Below are positions 28,049 through 38,984 of a stretch of 64,000 nt of DNA, in pieces. Source of the DNA: Chitinispirillaceae bacterium (GTDB lineage: Bacteria > Fibrobacterota > Chitinivibrionia > Chitinivibrionales > Chitinispirillaceae); the NCBI GenBank assembly GCA_016932075.1, contig JAFGDP010000106.1, forward strand, positions 1 to 64,000. Reading direction: 5' to 3'. The position numbers were made by a program, and so were the translations under genes. How positions within the stretch are numbered: position 1 is the first letter of the stretch; each line of letters starts with the position of its first letter. A model generated the notes under the pieces. The model was not told where the DNA came from and ran no database searches. It saw nothing but the letters and a program-made list of their open reading frames with translations.

Positions 28049-28429
28049 TTATCGCTTCAGTCCCTTCCGCTTCCATGGGAACCCGGTCACGTCGAAATAG
28101 TATATCCGTTTCTCCTTGGAGGGCAAAAGGGAGATCTCGAGGACATCAAAAATCTTTTTTTCTTCGCGGGTAATGGTCTGGCCGTCCAGCCGCCAATTTC
28201 TGTCCTTCTTCCCGTGTATTTTGCTGATATAGCTATATTCCGCCTGTATCCCTTCGCTCTGCTTCTCAACGCCATTTATCACGATGGCGTCTTCAGGAGC
28301 ATCTCCGCTTCCTCCGGTAAACGTAATATGACTAAGATCTTCTTTCTTGCCGCCGGCGGCCTCATGTTGTGCCGCGCAGCCAAGGATCAACGTCAGAAAA
28401 GAAAGCAGTAGTATACAACGTACCACCAT
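28049..28429 (-). CDS. Small lipoprotein, unknown function
   Basis: About 126 residues from the ATG at 28429, which has AAGGAT six bases upstream; another ATG is five codons earlier. The signal peptide ends in a lipobox (LILGC). The mature part has an INGVEKQSEGI segment and several beta strands (EYSYISKIHG, WRLDGQTITR, IYYFDVTGFPW). It resembles no family I can name. It lies divergently from the NlpC/P60 gene across about 270 bases in which I see no clear regulatory element. Confidence 0.75.
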   Translation of the reverse strand: MVVRCILLLSFLTLILGCAAQHEAAGGKKEDLSHITFTGGSGDAPEDAIVINGVEKQSEGIQAEYSYISKIHGKKDRNWRLDGQTITREEKKIFDVLEISLLPSKEKRIYYFDVTGFPWKRKGLKR

Positions 28430-28696
28430 AGAGATATCCTTCATTAATGATGTGAGAGGTATAAAGCCCGTTATAATAAAATAATTTTCTGTATTGGCAA
28501 AGGCAATTTACTCGGACAGGATGTAATGCCCCGGCGGAGTCCGTCTTGGCAACCTCCATACAATTACCCTTTTTTGGGGCACTTCAATATACTATACTTA
28601 TCAGCATGGATGTTCATGGAAGTGTAGATGCGGTTGATGACCGCCTCTTATAATGGCGTGACGACCGTCCCGGGGCGCTGACAAGAATACGGCACT

Positions 28697-29650
28697 ATGA
28701 ATCACCGGTCCATGCGGCTGTTTCTGCTGGTTGTATATTGTGCGGGATTGACGGCGGCCTCCATTTGCTTTCCTCTTGATAGCATGCTCGCCCGAGGCGA
28801 CAGTTGCCTTGCCGTTGAGTGGATACCAGACTCAGTCAACACAAGCAGCGAATGGTATGTGCAGTATGGCTCCCGCTGCACAGGAAGCGATACGGTGTAT
28901 CTGCGCTCGGATTTTCAAGCCGGCACCGCCTACCGGAGTATCGCCTACTCGTACGGCGGGGAAGATCCGTATCACGTGTTCCGCGACAAAGTAGCCCGAG
29001 GATTTCTCGTGGGATCACATCTGTGCCATTACCTCTCGTTCGGAGATCCTAGTGACGTGGTCGCCGGCACCGACTGTTCGGGGTTTGTCTGCTATCTCTG
29101 GAACGTGCCGCGCACTTCCACCAACGGACTTTCGGGCGATCCACGGTACCGGAAAATCGATAAATCATCTCTTGAACCGGGCGACATACTGGTGAAGGCC
29201 GCATCGCACACCCTGTTTATTGTTGAACAGGATACTGCCGCTTACTACCTTGTCTGGGAAGCCACGTCAGCCGTGAACGGGTGCCGGGAAAGAGTAATTG
29301 ATGTCAGTGCGGCGGAATGGGATGCCTATATTGCACTGCGAAATCCGGACGTGGTCCGGCTTGAAAAGGGTATTGCAGGGAGGAAATCTGGCCGAAATCC
29401 TCTGCTCAAACGGTCGGTCTCCGTGCTGCGAAGCACGCAGAACGTATGCTTTGACATCGGGCGGTCTTTCTCGGGTGACTACCTGCTGTATACGCTCACC
29501 GGCCGCAGCGTTTATAAAAACAGCGTCACAGCAGAGGGTTCGACCATTTCGTTTACGCTCCCCTCTCCACTCCCTGCCGGGGTCTACTTTATTGGGCTTG
29601 TCTGCCGTGGCAATGATGCTCGGCACGAGCGTGGCACAAGAGCCGAGTGA
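28697..29650 (+). CDS. Secreted NlpC/P60-like cysteine peptidase with C-terminal sorting tail
   Basis: A 317-residue protein with a signal peptide (1-25). The catalytic domain has Cys127 in GTDCSGFVCYLW and His171 in AASHTLFIVE, with the LEPGDILV strand before the His, as in NlpC/P60 enzymes that cut peptidoglycan stem peptides. The C-terminal 80 residues form a type IX-like tail (YLLYTLTGRSVYKNS, PAGVYFIGLVCRGN), ending in a charged extension (NDARHERGTRAE). It lies 77 bases before the hybrid kinase gene. The combination of a peptidoglycan-type enzyme and an export tail suggests an extracellular target, such as other cells' walls; this is inference. Confidence 0.83.
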   Translation: MNHRSMRLFLLVVYCAGLTAASICFPLDSMLARGDSCLAVEWIPDSVNTSSEWYVQYGSRCTGSDTVYLRSDFQAGTAYRSIAYSYGGEDPYHVFRDKVARGFLVGSHLCHYLSFGDPSDVVAGTDCSGFVCYLWNVPRTSTNGLSGDPRYRKIDKSSLEPGDILVKAASHTLFIVEQDTAAYYLVWEATSAVNGCRERVIDVSAAEWDAYIALRNPDVVRLEKGIAGRKSGRNPLLKRSVSVLRSTQNVCFDIGRSFSGDYLLYTLTGRSVYKNSVTAEGSTISFTLPSPLPAGVYFIGLVCRGNDARHERGTRAE

Positions 29651-29727
29651 CACGCTCGTGCCGTTCCAGAGCGCCATGAAAGGCGGCCTGTTTTATTCCT
29701 TGAACAATAAATACGCATTCCCGTATA

Positions 29728-32700
29728 ATGTATAAGGTACCCATTGAAGGGAGCTGTTCACTCCATAGAAAAGCCCCGGCGCCGCAAGAGGTCCCGCCAT
29801 CTATACGATCTATGGCAATAAAAAACCATATCACCGACACGCAACGGTTCAGGGCAATCGTTGACAACCCGCAGGCGGACAGGAAACCCCTGTTCAGCGA
29901 GGAAACTATCGGAACCCGCTCGGTTACGATTGTTTACGCGGTTATCGTGTTCGGCGTCATGCTGCCCGCCATGTCTTTTTTTTCCCTGCTGGAATTTCTG
30001 CGCAAGGCGTATATAGAAATTGTCATTCTCGATGCGTGCATGTTCGCTGCAATCATCGTGAATTTTTTATTGTTTGTGAAGATAAAAAACGCCAAATTAT
30101 TCTCTTGGGTAAATATCATATTAATTTCGATTCTTTTCCTTGCCCTGTTCATCATCGGGGGCACGGCCAATTCGACGTTCATGTGGTCATTTTTAGTTCC
30201 GGTAGGCGCTCTCTTCCTTTTCGGCGCCCGCGATGGAACGATTGTTGCGGTTACCTTTCTAGTTGCCGTATGTATCCTGTTTTTCCTGCCGCTCAACTAC
30301 GGCGCTCCCCTCATTGAACAGGACCTGATTTTCAAACTCAGGTATCTGGCCGTTTTCCTTTCCCTGCTTTTCTGCTCCCATCTGTTCGAATTCATGAGGG
30401 AAAAAAGCCAGAAAAATCAGACTGAAAAAAACAAAGTTTTCGAACGCGCCATCGTGGAGATACGTTCCAAAGGCGAAAACCTGCGGTTTCTCTCACGGTC
30501 ATCGGTTGAACTCATGCAATGTGTTTCGGAAAAGGAAATATACGAGTATGTCGGGCTCCATCTCGCCAAACTCCTCTCGAATGCGGTCATCATTCCCTAT
30601 TCCCTCCTCGATGGAAATACGCTGCAGGTCACCGGCATTCACGGTCTGGACATGCCGATGATAACCAAGGGGATCTCGCTTCTGGGATACAACCCGGCTG
30701 AAAGAACCGCTCCTATGCGAAAAAGAGTACTCTCGAAAATCGGCACAGGAAAGCTGCAGGAGTTCCCCGGCGGCCTCATCGAGCTGGCGAAGGAGGACAT
30801 TCCGGAAATGGTGTGCCGGATGATACAGGCATTTTTCGAAATCAATCACGTATACACCATCGGATTCACCTATAGAGCAACACTGCTGGGCGGTATATTC
30901 ATCCTGAAAAGGAAAACGCCCCTGAATGTCGAGCGGGAAATCATTGAAACCTTTATCCAGCAGGCATCAGCCGTACTTCAGCGCATGCAGGCAGAACAGT
31001 CGCTGACCACCCAGAATAAAATGATGGAAGCCCTTTTTGCGGCGATTCCCAACCCCATTTTTTACCTGGATAATTCGGCGCAGTTTCTCGGCTGCAACAC
31101 CGCGTTTGAGGTCATGGCGCGCTCGACGGTTTCGGAAATCAAAGGAAAAACCTTTCACGAGTTGATCCCTTTTCAAGCAAGCCAGGAGCTGCATGATAAG
31201 CAGCTCTCCCTGCTGCAAAAAGGCGGTCATCTGGTGTACGAGTGCGCGTTGCCGAACATGACCGGATCCTACAATGAAGTGCTCATCAGCATCGCCACGT
31301 TCAACGAAGCGGACGGATCCATCGGGGGCATTATCGGCACCATAATCGACGTTACCGAACTTGCCAAGGCAAAGGAACAGGCCGAGGCCGCAAACATCGC
31401 AAAAAACCACTTCCTGGCGAACATCAGCCACGAAATACGGACACCGATGAACGGCATTACCGGAATGTCAGATCTTCTTCTCGACACCTCCCTTTCTCCG
31501 GAACAGAAGGAATATGTCTGCATTATCCGGTCCTGTACTGATTCGCTGCTCATCCTGCTTAACGACATCCTCGATTTTTCAAAAATTGAATCGAGCCGGC
31601 TGGATCTTGAACACCGGGCCTTCGACCTCCGTGCGGTGATTGCAACCACGGCGTCCCTCTTCACCGTGCAGGTGCGCGAAAAAAAGCTCAGCTTCGATTC
31701 GAAGATCGCACCGGAGGTGCCGCAGGTCGTCATCGGTGACGATGGCAGGCTCCGTCAGATACTCACCAACCTTATCGGCAATGCGGTTAAATTCACGGAG
31801 AAAGGCGGCATTACGATCTCGGTCTGCCGTGAAAAAGAACGCGACGAAACCGTCATGCTGCGTTTCGACGTCGCGGACACCGGCATCGGTATTCCGCTCA
31901 AGTATCAGGATACCATTTTCGCTCCCTTTACCCAGATCGAATCATCACTATCCCGCAGGTCAAGCGGTTCCGGACTCGGCCTTTCCATCTCATGCCGTCT
32001 TGTGGAGATGATGGGCGGTACCATCAAAGTGCAAAGTTCTCCTGGAAAGGGGTCGACTTTCTCCTTTGCTGCGCAATTCCTTCTTCCTCCGCAGAGCACC
32101 TCCTCAGAAAAGGTGGTATCCGGCGCCGCTCAACCGACTGCACCCGAGCGGGAGACGGGTGCGCAAAGGGCCCTGATTGTTGAGGACAATAGTATCAACG
32201 GGAAGGTAGCCGCGCAGCTGCTCACCAAGCTTGGCCACACTGCCGAGGTCGTCTCGAACGGTCAGGAGGCGCTTCGTGTTCTTGCCGAGCGAACGTTCGA
32301 CCTCGTCTTCATGGACGTGCAGATGCCCGGTATGGACGGCTATCAGGTGACCCACGCGATCAGGAGCGGCAAAGCGGGTGAACGCAACAGGGCGATCCCG
32401 ATCATCGCCCAAACCGCTTCGGCGCTCAAGGGAGACCGCGAACGGTGCCTTGAGGCGGGCATGAACGACTATATTGTCAAACCGGTGTACTTAAAAGACC
32501 TGTCATCAGCCATCCGGAGAGTGCGTGAAAGCGAGACGAGCGGATGTACATCTGATGTTCTACAGAGGGCGTTTTCCACTGCGCAGCCGGTGCTCGACAA
32601 AAACGGGGCGGTGGAGCGGTTCGGCGGCGATCAAAGCATTTTTCAGGAAGTGGTGGCCATATTCCTTGAACAGATGCCGTTGCGGTATGTTGAGTTGACC

Positions 32701-32910
32701 GATGCGCTCAAGCGGGGAGATTTTCCAGGCCTTGCCGTGCTCGCACATACGCTGAAAAGCACCTCGGCAACCGTCGGTGCCATGGCACTGCAATCGATAT
32801 TTATCATGCTTGAAAAGGCCAGCAGAAACGGCAATATGGAAACGGCATCGCAGTTGATCACCCTGGTGGAAAAAGAGTTTCAGCGATACCGGGAGATGGC
32901 CGCCCATTAG
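29728..32910 (+). CDS. Hybrid sensor histidine kinase with GAF, PAS, receiver and Hpt domains
   Basis: A 1060-residue inner-membrane two-component protein. Order: about five or six membrane helices (residues 65-225), a short coiled coil, a GAF-like domain (255-415), PAS (430-550), HisKA with His568 in ISHEIRTPMNG, HATPase (N, G1 and G2 boxes in NLIGNAVKFTEKG, DTGIGIP and SGLGLSIS), receiver (810-930; Asp863 in FMDVQMPG, Lys in NDYIVKPVY), and Hpt (His1007 in LAHTLKSTS). All phosphorelay residues are present, so it should pass phosphate from kinase to Hpt and on to an unlinked response regulator. The start is uncertain: neither the ATG at 29728 nor the one at 29812 has a good ribosome site. 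Signal unknown. Confidence 0.93.
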   Translation: MYKVPIEGSCSLHRKAPAPQEVPPSIRSMAIKNHITDTQRFRAIVDNPQADRKPLFSEETIGTRSVTIVYAVIVFGVMLPAMSFFSLLEFLRKAYIEIVILDACMFAAIIVNFLLFVKIKNAKLFSWVNIILISILFLALFIIGGTANSTFMWSFLVPVGALFLFGARDGTIVAVTFLVAVCILFFLPLNYGAPLIEQDLIFKLRYLAVFLSLLFCSHLFEFMREKSQKNQTEKNKVFERAIVEIRSKGENLRFLSRSSVELMQCVSEKEIYEYVGLHLAKLLSNAVIIPYSLLDGNTLQVTGIHGLDMPMITKGISLLGYNPAERTAPMRKRVLSKIGTGKLQEFPGGLIELAKEDIPEMVCRMIQAFFEINHVYTIGFTYRATLLGGIFILKRKTPLNVEREIIETFIQQASAVLQRMQAEQSLTTQNKMMEALFAAIPNPIFYLDNSAQFLGCNTAFEVMARSTVSEIKGKTFHELIPFQASQELHDKQLSLLQKGGHLVYECALPNMTGSYNEVLISIATFNEADGSIGGIIGTIIDVTELAKAKEQAEAANIAKNHFLANISHEIRTPMNGITGMSDLLLDTSLSPEQKEYVCIIRSCTDSLLILLNDILDFSKIESSRLDLEHRAFDLRAVIATTASLFTVQVREKKLSFDSKIAPEVPQVVIGDDGRLRQILTNLIGNAVKFTEKGGITISVCREKERDETVMLRFDVADTGIGIPLKYQDTIFAPFTQIESSLSRRSSGSGLGLSISCRLVEMMGGTIKVQSSPGKGSTFSFAAQFLLPPQSTSSEKVVSGAAQPTAPERETGAQRALIVEDNSINGKVAAQLLTKLGHTAEVVSNGQEALRVLAERTFDLVFMDVQMPGMDGYQVTHAIRSGKAGERNRAIPIIAQTASALKGDRERCLEAGMNDYIVKPVYLKDLSSAIRRVRESETSGCTSDVLQRAFSTAQPVLDKNGAVERFGGDQSIFQEVVAIFLEQMPLRYVELTDALKRGDFPGLAVLAHTLKSTSATVGAMALQSIFIMLEKASRNGNMETASQLITLVEKEFQRYREMAAH

Positions 32911-33033
32911 AAAGCGAGGTTAACGGAATACAAATAATTATTTTTTCTGTTCTGCGCAAAATGTATCTTAGTTCACGTAAACGGATACTAAAAGGTATCC
33001 ACTTTGTTTCATTTTTCAAAAGAGGTTTTTTGT

Positions 33034-33237
33034 ATGCCTACAGGTGTTGTAAAGTGGTTTAATGAGGCCAAGGGGTACGGCTTCATTTCACCGGATGACG
33101 GTTCTCGTGACGTGTTTGTCCATTTTTCTGCAATTCAATCGAGTGGATTCAGGAAACTGGAAGAGGGTCAAAAAGTGCAGTTCGAAGTAGTTGATGGTGC
33201 GAAAGGTCCCAATGCTCAGAACGTAATCCCTCAGTAA
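33034..33237 (+). CDS. Cold-shock domain protein
   Basis: A 67-residue single-stranded RNA/DNA-binding OB-fold protein of the CspA family. It opens [18 protein letters not shown] with RNP1 (KGYGFI) and RNP2 (VFVHFSAI) motifs. AGAGG precedes the ATG by nine bases. The family often acts as an RNA chaperone at low temperature or in general growth. The 120-base 5' leader is AT-rich, compatible with thermal control of translation, but I see no specific structure. A strong terminator follows. Confidence 0.96.
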   Translation: MPTGVVKWFNEAKGYGFISPDDGSRDVFVHFSAIQSSGFRKLEEGQKVQFEVVDGAKGPNAQNVIPQ

Positions 33238-33258
33238 TAACTTCGATCGATAAGCGCG

Positions 33259-33296
33259 CAGAAGCCCGCGGGAATACCCGCGGGCTTCTGTTTTTT
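33259..33296 (+). terminator. Terminator after the cold-shock gene
   Basis: Perfect 14-bp GC-rich stem (33259-33272 with 33277-33290), 4-base loop, then six T. A textbook intrinsic terminator. It overlaps the stop codon of the convergent DUF4404 gene. Confidence 0.93.
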
Positions 33297-33627
33297 ATAT
33301 GCCAATTTTCCAAAGCGTCTGTCCGATGTTGTTGATCAGGCCCACCAAACGCGGGTGCGATACTTCGAACCGCTGCACCGACAGCGATAGCCCGTCAAGG
33401 GAGTGCTTCAGCAGTTCGGGATTTTTGCCTTCGCGCGTGGCCTCATGCACCGAGGCCTCCGCAAATCCCGCGATGCTTTGCGCATCATCTTTGTGCGTCG
33501 TGGAAAGATCCGCTACCTCATGCTTCAAATCGGCGATGAGCGACAGCAATTCGTCTTTATGTTCGCCGGTGAGTGAATTGTTCATTTTAATACGCTCTTC
33601 GATACGCCCGATCGTCTCGTGAGCCAT
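33295..33627 (-). CDS. DUF4404 family protein
   Basis: A 110-residue, mostly helical protein. The C-terminal FEVSHPRLVGLINNIGQTLWKIGI matches the DUF4404 end motif (FE-x-HPRL...L...GI), and the N-terminal GEHKDELLSLIADLKHEV fits its helical body. No function is known for the family. It lies 26 bases after ettA on the same strand, so they may share a transcript. Confidence 0.8.
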   Translation of the reverse strand: MAHETIGRIEERIKMNNSLTGEHKDELLSLIADLKHEVADLSTTHKDDAQSIAGFAEASVHEATREGKNPELLKHSLDGLSLSVQRFEVSHPRLVGLINNIGQTLWKIGI

Positions 33628-33653
33628 ATGGCCTGTCCCTTCTTGACTAAGGT

Positions 33654-35330
33654 TTAACGCTGGAGTTTACGATACTTTATTCGTGTCGGCTGGTCGCTCC
33701 CAATGCCGAGCCGTTCACGCCTCTTCTCCTCGTAGCTTTCGAAATTGCCTTCATGCCAGATGACCGTGCTGTCCCCCTCAAAGGAGAGGATATGAGTGGC
33801 AATGCGGTCGAGAAACCACCGGTCGTGGCTCACCACCACCGCACAGCCGCTGAAATCAAGGATTGCCTGCTCGAGCGCCTGAAGCGTTTCAACATCGAGG
33901 TCATTGGTCGGTTCGTCGAGCAAAAGAACGTTGCCGCCTTTCTGGAGCAGCTTGGCCAGATGCACCCGGTTACGTTCACCTCCGGACAGCTCGCCGACTA
34001 GACGCTGCTGATCCTGGCCTGAAAAATTGAATTTACCGACATACGCACGCGAATGCATGGAAAGCGTTCCAAGCATGATTGTATCAGCGCCGCCCGTGAT
34101 CTCTTCGAACACCGTATGCTGGTCGTCAAGCATGTCCCGTGACTGGTCGATATAGCTGAGCTGCACGGTCTCGCCGATCGTGATGCGTCCGGCGTCCGGC
34201 TGCTCCTGCCCGGTTATAAGCCGCAGCAGCGTCGTTTTTCCGGTACCATTCCCGCCGATAACTCCAACGATCCCGGCACGGGGCAAGTCAAACGTCAGGT
34301 CTTCAAACAAGAGCCGGTCACCGTAGGACTTTGTCAGGTTTTCGCATTTAATTACCACGTTGCCCAGACGCTGCCCCTGCGGAATGACAATGCTCGCGGT
34401 GGAGACCTTTTCGGGCGTTTCAAGACTGCGCAGTTCCTCGTACGCGTTGAGCCGCGCTTTTCCCTTGGCCTGGCGAGCCTTCTGGGAGGTATGGATCCAT
34501 TCGAGTTCCTTTGAGAGCCGGCGTCTCCGTAGGGATTCCTCCTTTTCCTCCTGGGTAAGCCGCTGCATACGCTGTTCCAGCCATGAACGGTAGTTGCCTT
34601 TCCAGGGAATTCCCCTCCCACGGTCGATCTCAAGGATCCAGGCGACGACATTATCAAGAAAATAGCGGTCATGCGTCACCAGGATGACCGAGCCTTTATA
34701 CTCGCGCAGATGGCGTTCAAGCCACGCGACCGACTCGGCGTCAAGGTGGTTGGTCGGTTCGTCGAGCAGAAGCAGGTCCGGTTTTTCAAGCAGGAGCCGA
34801 CATAGTGCAACGCGACGCCGTTCACCCCCCGATAGCGTTGACACGTCTGCTTCGCCGGGTGGCAGACGAAGCGCATCCATGGCGATCTCAAGGTGACGAT
34901 CGAGTTCCCATGCATCAAGCGTATCGATCTTGTCTTGCAGCGCCGCCTGCCGCGCCATGAGCTTGTCCATCTCGCCGTCGGACAGTGCCTCGCCGAACTT
35001 CATCGAGACCTCCTCAAACTCCTCAAGCAGGCTTCGTGTTTTCCGGACGCCGAGTTCTACATTCCCCTTGACATCAAGCGACTCGTCGAGCCGGGGCTCC
35101 TGCGGCAGATACCCGACGCTTCGCCCCTGTTCGATCCACGCTTCGCCTTGAAACTCGTTATCGAAACCGGCCATGATCTTCATAATGGTGCTCTTGCCCG
35201 ATCCGTTCACCCCAATGATTCCGATCTTTGCCCCGTAATAGAATGAAAGCGAAATGTCCCTGAGTACGGTCTTTTGGGGAGGATACATCTTGGTCAGACC
35301 GGACATATAGTAAACAAACTTTTCAGGCAT
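33654..35330 (-). CDS. ettA: Energy-dependent translational throttle protein (ABC-F)
   Basis: About 558 residues with two ABC ATPase domains on one chain and no membrane helices. It begins at the ATG at 35330 (MPEKFVYYMSGLTKMYPPQKTVL), matching other EttA proteins; the frame upstream is not conserved. Walker A sites are GVNGSGKST and GGNGTGKTT, signatures LSGGERRRVALCRLLL and LSGGERNRVHLAKLL, and both Walker B motifs (LLLDEPTNHLDAE and LLLDEPTNDLDVE) are intact. The linker is the EttA-type charged helical pair (QRLTQEEKEESLRRR). EttA binds the ribosomal E site and gates the first peptide bond by ATP level. Confidence 0.93.
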   Translation of the reverse strand: MPEKFVYYMSGLTKMYPPQKTVLRDISLSFYYGAKIGIIGVNGSGKSTIMKIMAGFDNEFQGEAWIEQGRSVGYLPQEPRLDESLDVKGNVELGVRKTRSLLEEFEEVSMKFGEALSDGEMDKLMARQAALQDKIDTLDAWELDRHLEIAMDALRLPPGEADVSTLSGGERRRVALCRLLLEKPDLLLLDEPTNHLDAESVAWLERHLREYKGSVILVTHDRYFLDNVVAWILEIDRGRGIPWKGNYRSWLEQRMQRLTQEEKEESLRRRRLSKELEWIHTSQKARQAKGKARLNAYEELRSLETPEKVSTASIVIPQGQRLGNVVIKCENLTKSYGDRLLFEDLTFDLPRAGIVGVIGGNGTGKTTLLRLITGQEQPDAGRITIGETVQLSYIDQSRDMLDDQHTVFEEITGGADTIMLGTLSMHSRAYVGKFNFSGQDQQRLVGELSGGERNRVHLAKLLQKGGNVLLLDEPTNDLDVETLQALEQAILDFSGCAVVVSHDRWFLDRIATHILSFEGDSTVIWHEGNFESYEEKRRERLGIGSDQPTRIKYRKLQR

Positions 35331-35600
35331 GTGTGGCGATTTCCTTTTAATTCCGGGAGTGGTCGAATGAATATAAAACAGGGCACGAAGGGCAGACAGT
35401 GCCAGGTTCCTAAAAAATTGCCGCAGATTCAATCGGAAGCAGCTAAAAATCAGCCAAGAGATACCTTTTTAAAACGCCTTATCCGTTCTAAAATCAAACA
35501 ATTTTCAATTTCAAACAGTATTCGAACCATATAACTTCATTAAAATACAAATAGTTATTGCGACTCACATCCCGGCATATATATTGCTAATACACAACGC

Positions 35601-35633
35601 ATCAAAACATTGGAACTTTTGAATGTATTTTGA
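35601..35633 (+). promoter_or_regulatory. Imperfect inverted repeat upstream of groESL
   Basis: Arms 35601-35611 and 35621-35633 match as ATCAAAACATT and its reverse complement, with a two-base bulge (TA) in the right arm and a 9-base spacer. It is 45 bases before the groES ATG in a 347-base, AT-rich gap. The usual CIRCE element (TTAGCACTC-N9-GAGTGCTAA) is absent. It may be the operator or promoter region of the chaperonin operon; this is inference. The rest of the gap (35331-35600) shows nothing recognisable. Confidence 0.35.
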
Positions 35634-35677
35634 TATATCTGAAAATTTCCATTAAACCTTAACCAGGAGGAAGCTTT

Positions 35678-35962
35678 ATGAACGTTAAACCGATGGAAGA
35701 CCGGGTACTCCTCAAGCCCATGGAAGCCGAAGAAAAAACGGCAGGCGGCATCATTATTCCGGATAACGCCAAGGAAAAACCGCAGAAAGGCGAAGTGGTA
35801 GCTGTCGGCCCGGGCAAAACGAGCGACAAAGGCGCAAAAATTGAGATGACCCTTAAAAAGGGAGACAAGGTCCTGTACGGTAAGTATTCGGGCACCGAAA
35901 TAACGATTGATGGACAGGATTACCTCATTGTCCGCGAGAGTGATGTTCTGGCGGTCATCTAA
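35678..35962 (+). CDS. groES: Co-chaperonin GroES
   Basis: A 94-residue co-chaperonin that caps GroEL. It starts [21 protein letters not shown], has the mobile loop ([21 protein letters not shown]) and ends [10 protein letters not shown], all standard. A strong AGGAGGAAG ribosome-binding site precedes the ATG. It is followed by groEL after 56 bases, forming the usual operon. Confidence 0.98.
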   Translation: MNVKPMEDRVLLKPMEAEEKTAGGIIIPDNAKEKPQKGEVVAVGPGKTSDKGAKIEMTLKKGDKVLYGKYSGTEITIDGQDYLIVRESDVLAVI

Positions 35963-36015
35963 CCTTCAAAGGGAATCAATTGACTAGACGTTTCAACACC
36001 GAAAAGGAGAAATGA

Positions 36016-37656
<1,641 letters not shown>

Positions 37657-37684
37657 TTCCCGCAGTTACAGCATCAATTCATGC

Positions 37685-37716
37685 AAGCCATGACGCGAAA
37701 GCGTCATGGCTTTTTT
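37685..37716 (+). terminator. Terminator after groEL
   Basis: Perfect 12-bp stem (37685-37696 with 37701-37712) closed by a GAAA tetraloop, ending in six T. It overlaps the stop codon of the convergent threonine-aldolase gene. Confidence 0.93.
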
Positions 37717-38767
37717 ATTTTGTCTCGCTTATGCTGGCCTTAAGGTCGCGGACCAGCGCATCAACCATCCGTTCGGTCGTGTTCCACGAACACATAAACC
37801 GCGCTCCGCCGGCGCCGATAAACATATAGAAATGCCACCCTTTCTGTTTAAGGCGTTCCGCGACAGGAGGCGGCATGTTTACAAAAACCGAATTTGCCTG
37901 GCGTGGCAGCATCACCTCCACCTCCCCGATCTGCCTGATCTGCGCGGCCAGGCGCTCCGCACAGTAGTTGGCTCGTTGCGCATTTAACAACCACGCATTG
38001 TTTTTCAGCAACCCTACCCACGGCGCCGCGATTAACCGCATCTTCGATGCAAGCTGTCCTGCCTGCTTGCACCGGTACGCGAACTCCTCGGCAAGGGCGA
38101 CATCGAAAAAAACGACCGCCTCCCCGATCCCCATACCGTTCTTGGAGCCACCCATGACGAGCACGTCAATCCCGCAATCACATGCAATCTCCCTCGGTTT
38201 CACCTCAAGCGATGCCACGGCGTTCGCAAACCGCGCACCGTCCATGTGCATCCTGAGTTTGTGCGACTGCGCGGTCTTTTTCAGCGCATGCAGTTCGTCT
38301 TTCGTATACACCGTGCCGAATTCCGTGGCCTGGGTGATGCTGACCGCCCTGGGTTTGGGGTAGTGGATGTCGCTTCGCTTGGTAACAAGATGCTTGATAT
38401 CCTCAGGCGTCAGTTTACCCTCACTGCCTGCACCCAGAAGCAGCTTTACTCCATGCGCAAAAAACTCGGGCGCGCCGCACTCATCGGTTTCTATGTGTGC
38501 GTACTCATAACAGATCACGCTGTGATAGGACTGGCAGAGCGACGCAAGCGCAAGCGCGTTACCGGCCGTGCCGTTAAAAACGAAAAACACCTCGCAGTGG
38601 GTTTCGAATACCTCCCTGAAGAGGTCGCACGCCTGCCTGGTCCACGGATCATCGCCATAGGAAACAGCATACTCGTTATTGGCCGCCAGGAAGGATTCCA
38701 GGGCCGCCGGGCACATACCTGAACAGTTATCACTTGCGAAACCGTTGAATTTCGGCTCATCTGACAT
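37715..38767 (-). CDS. Threonine aldolase / beta-eliminating lyase family PLP enzyme
   Basis: About 350 residues. The ATG at 38767 (MSDEPKFNGFASDNCSGMCP) has AAGGAAC upstream; the open frame before it lacks a homologous start. The fold-type I PLP features are the SDNCSGMCP N-terminus, the FVFNGTAGNALAL cofactor segment, RMHMDGARFANA and the Schiff-base lysine in GGSKNGMG. The match is to low-specificity L-threonine aldolase, which splits threonine into glycine and acetaldehyde. The related tryptophanase-like beta-eliminating lyases cannot be fully excluded. It stands alone, convergent with groEL. Confidence 0.88.
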   Translation of the reverse strand: MSDEPKFNGFASDNCSGMCPAALESFLAANNEYAVSYGDDPWTRQACDLFREVFETHCEVFFVFNGTAGNALALASLCQSYHSVICYEYAHIETDECGAPEFFAHGVKLLLGAGSEGKLTPEDIKHLVTKRSDIHYPKPRAVSITQATEFGTVYTKDELHALKKTAQSHKLRMHMDGARFANAVASLEVKPREIACDCGIDVLVMGGSKNGMGIGEAVVFFDVALAEEFAYRCKQAGQLASKMRLIAAPWVGLLKNNAWLLNAQRANYCAERLAAQIRQIGEVEVMLPRQANSVFVNMPPPVAERLKQKGWHFYMFIGAGGARFMCSWNTTERMVDALVRDLKASISETK

Positions 38768-38984
38768 GGTCGTTCCTTTTTTAATTATCAGCTGAAATGG
38801 CTGGGAGAGAGTAAAATACAACACGTCATCAAGCGGAAAAAAACCGGCCTTCAATATCCCTGTCAGTTAAAACCCGAATTTGCGGCCCCACGATTCGCCA
38901 CCGCCAGCGGATCGGCACGGCAACAACCCTGGTCGCGAACGATCAGGATATCCTGTTCTCTTTTGCCGTTTCATTTGCGAATAA

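Noticed and set aside
28445..28696. Possible riboswitch upstream of the NlpC/P60 gene
   Set aside because: Some short complementary stretches occur, but they do not fit the c-di-GMP, cobalamin or other aptamer cores I know, and no terminator or anti-terminator pairing follows.
35521..35677. CIRCE heat-shock operator before groES
   Set aside because: The TTAGCACTC/GAGTGCTAA arms are not present; only a different, imperfect inverted repeat was found.
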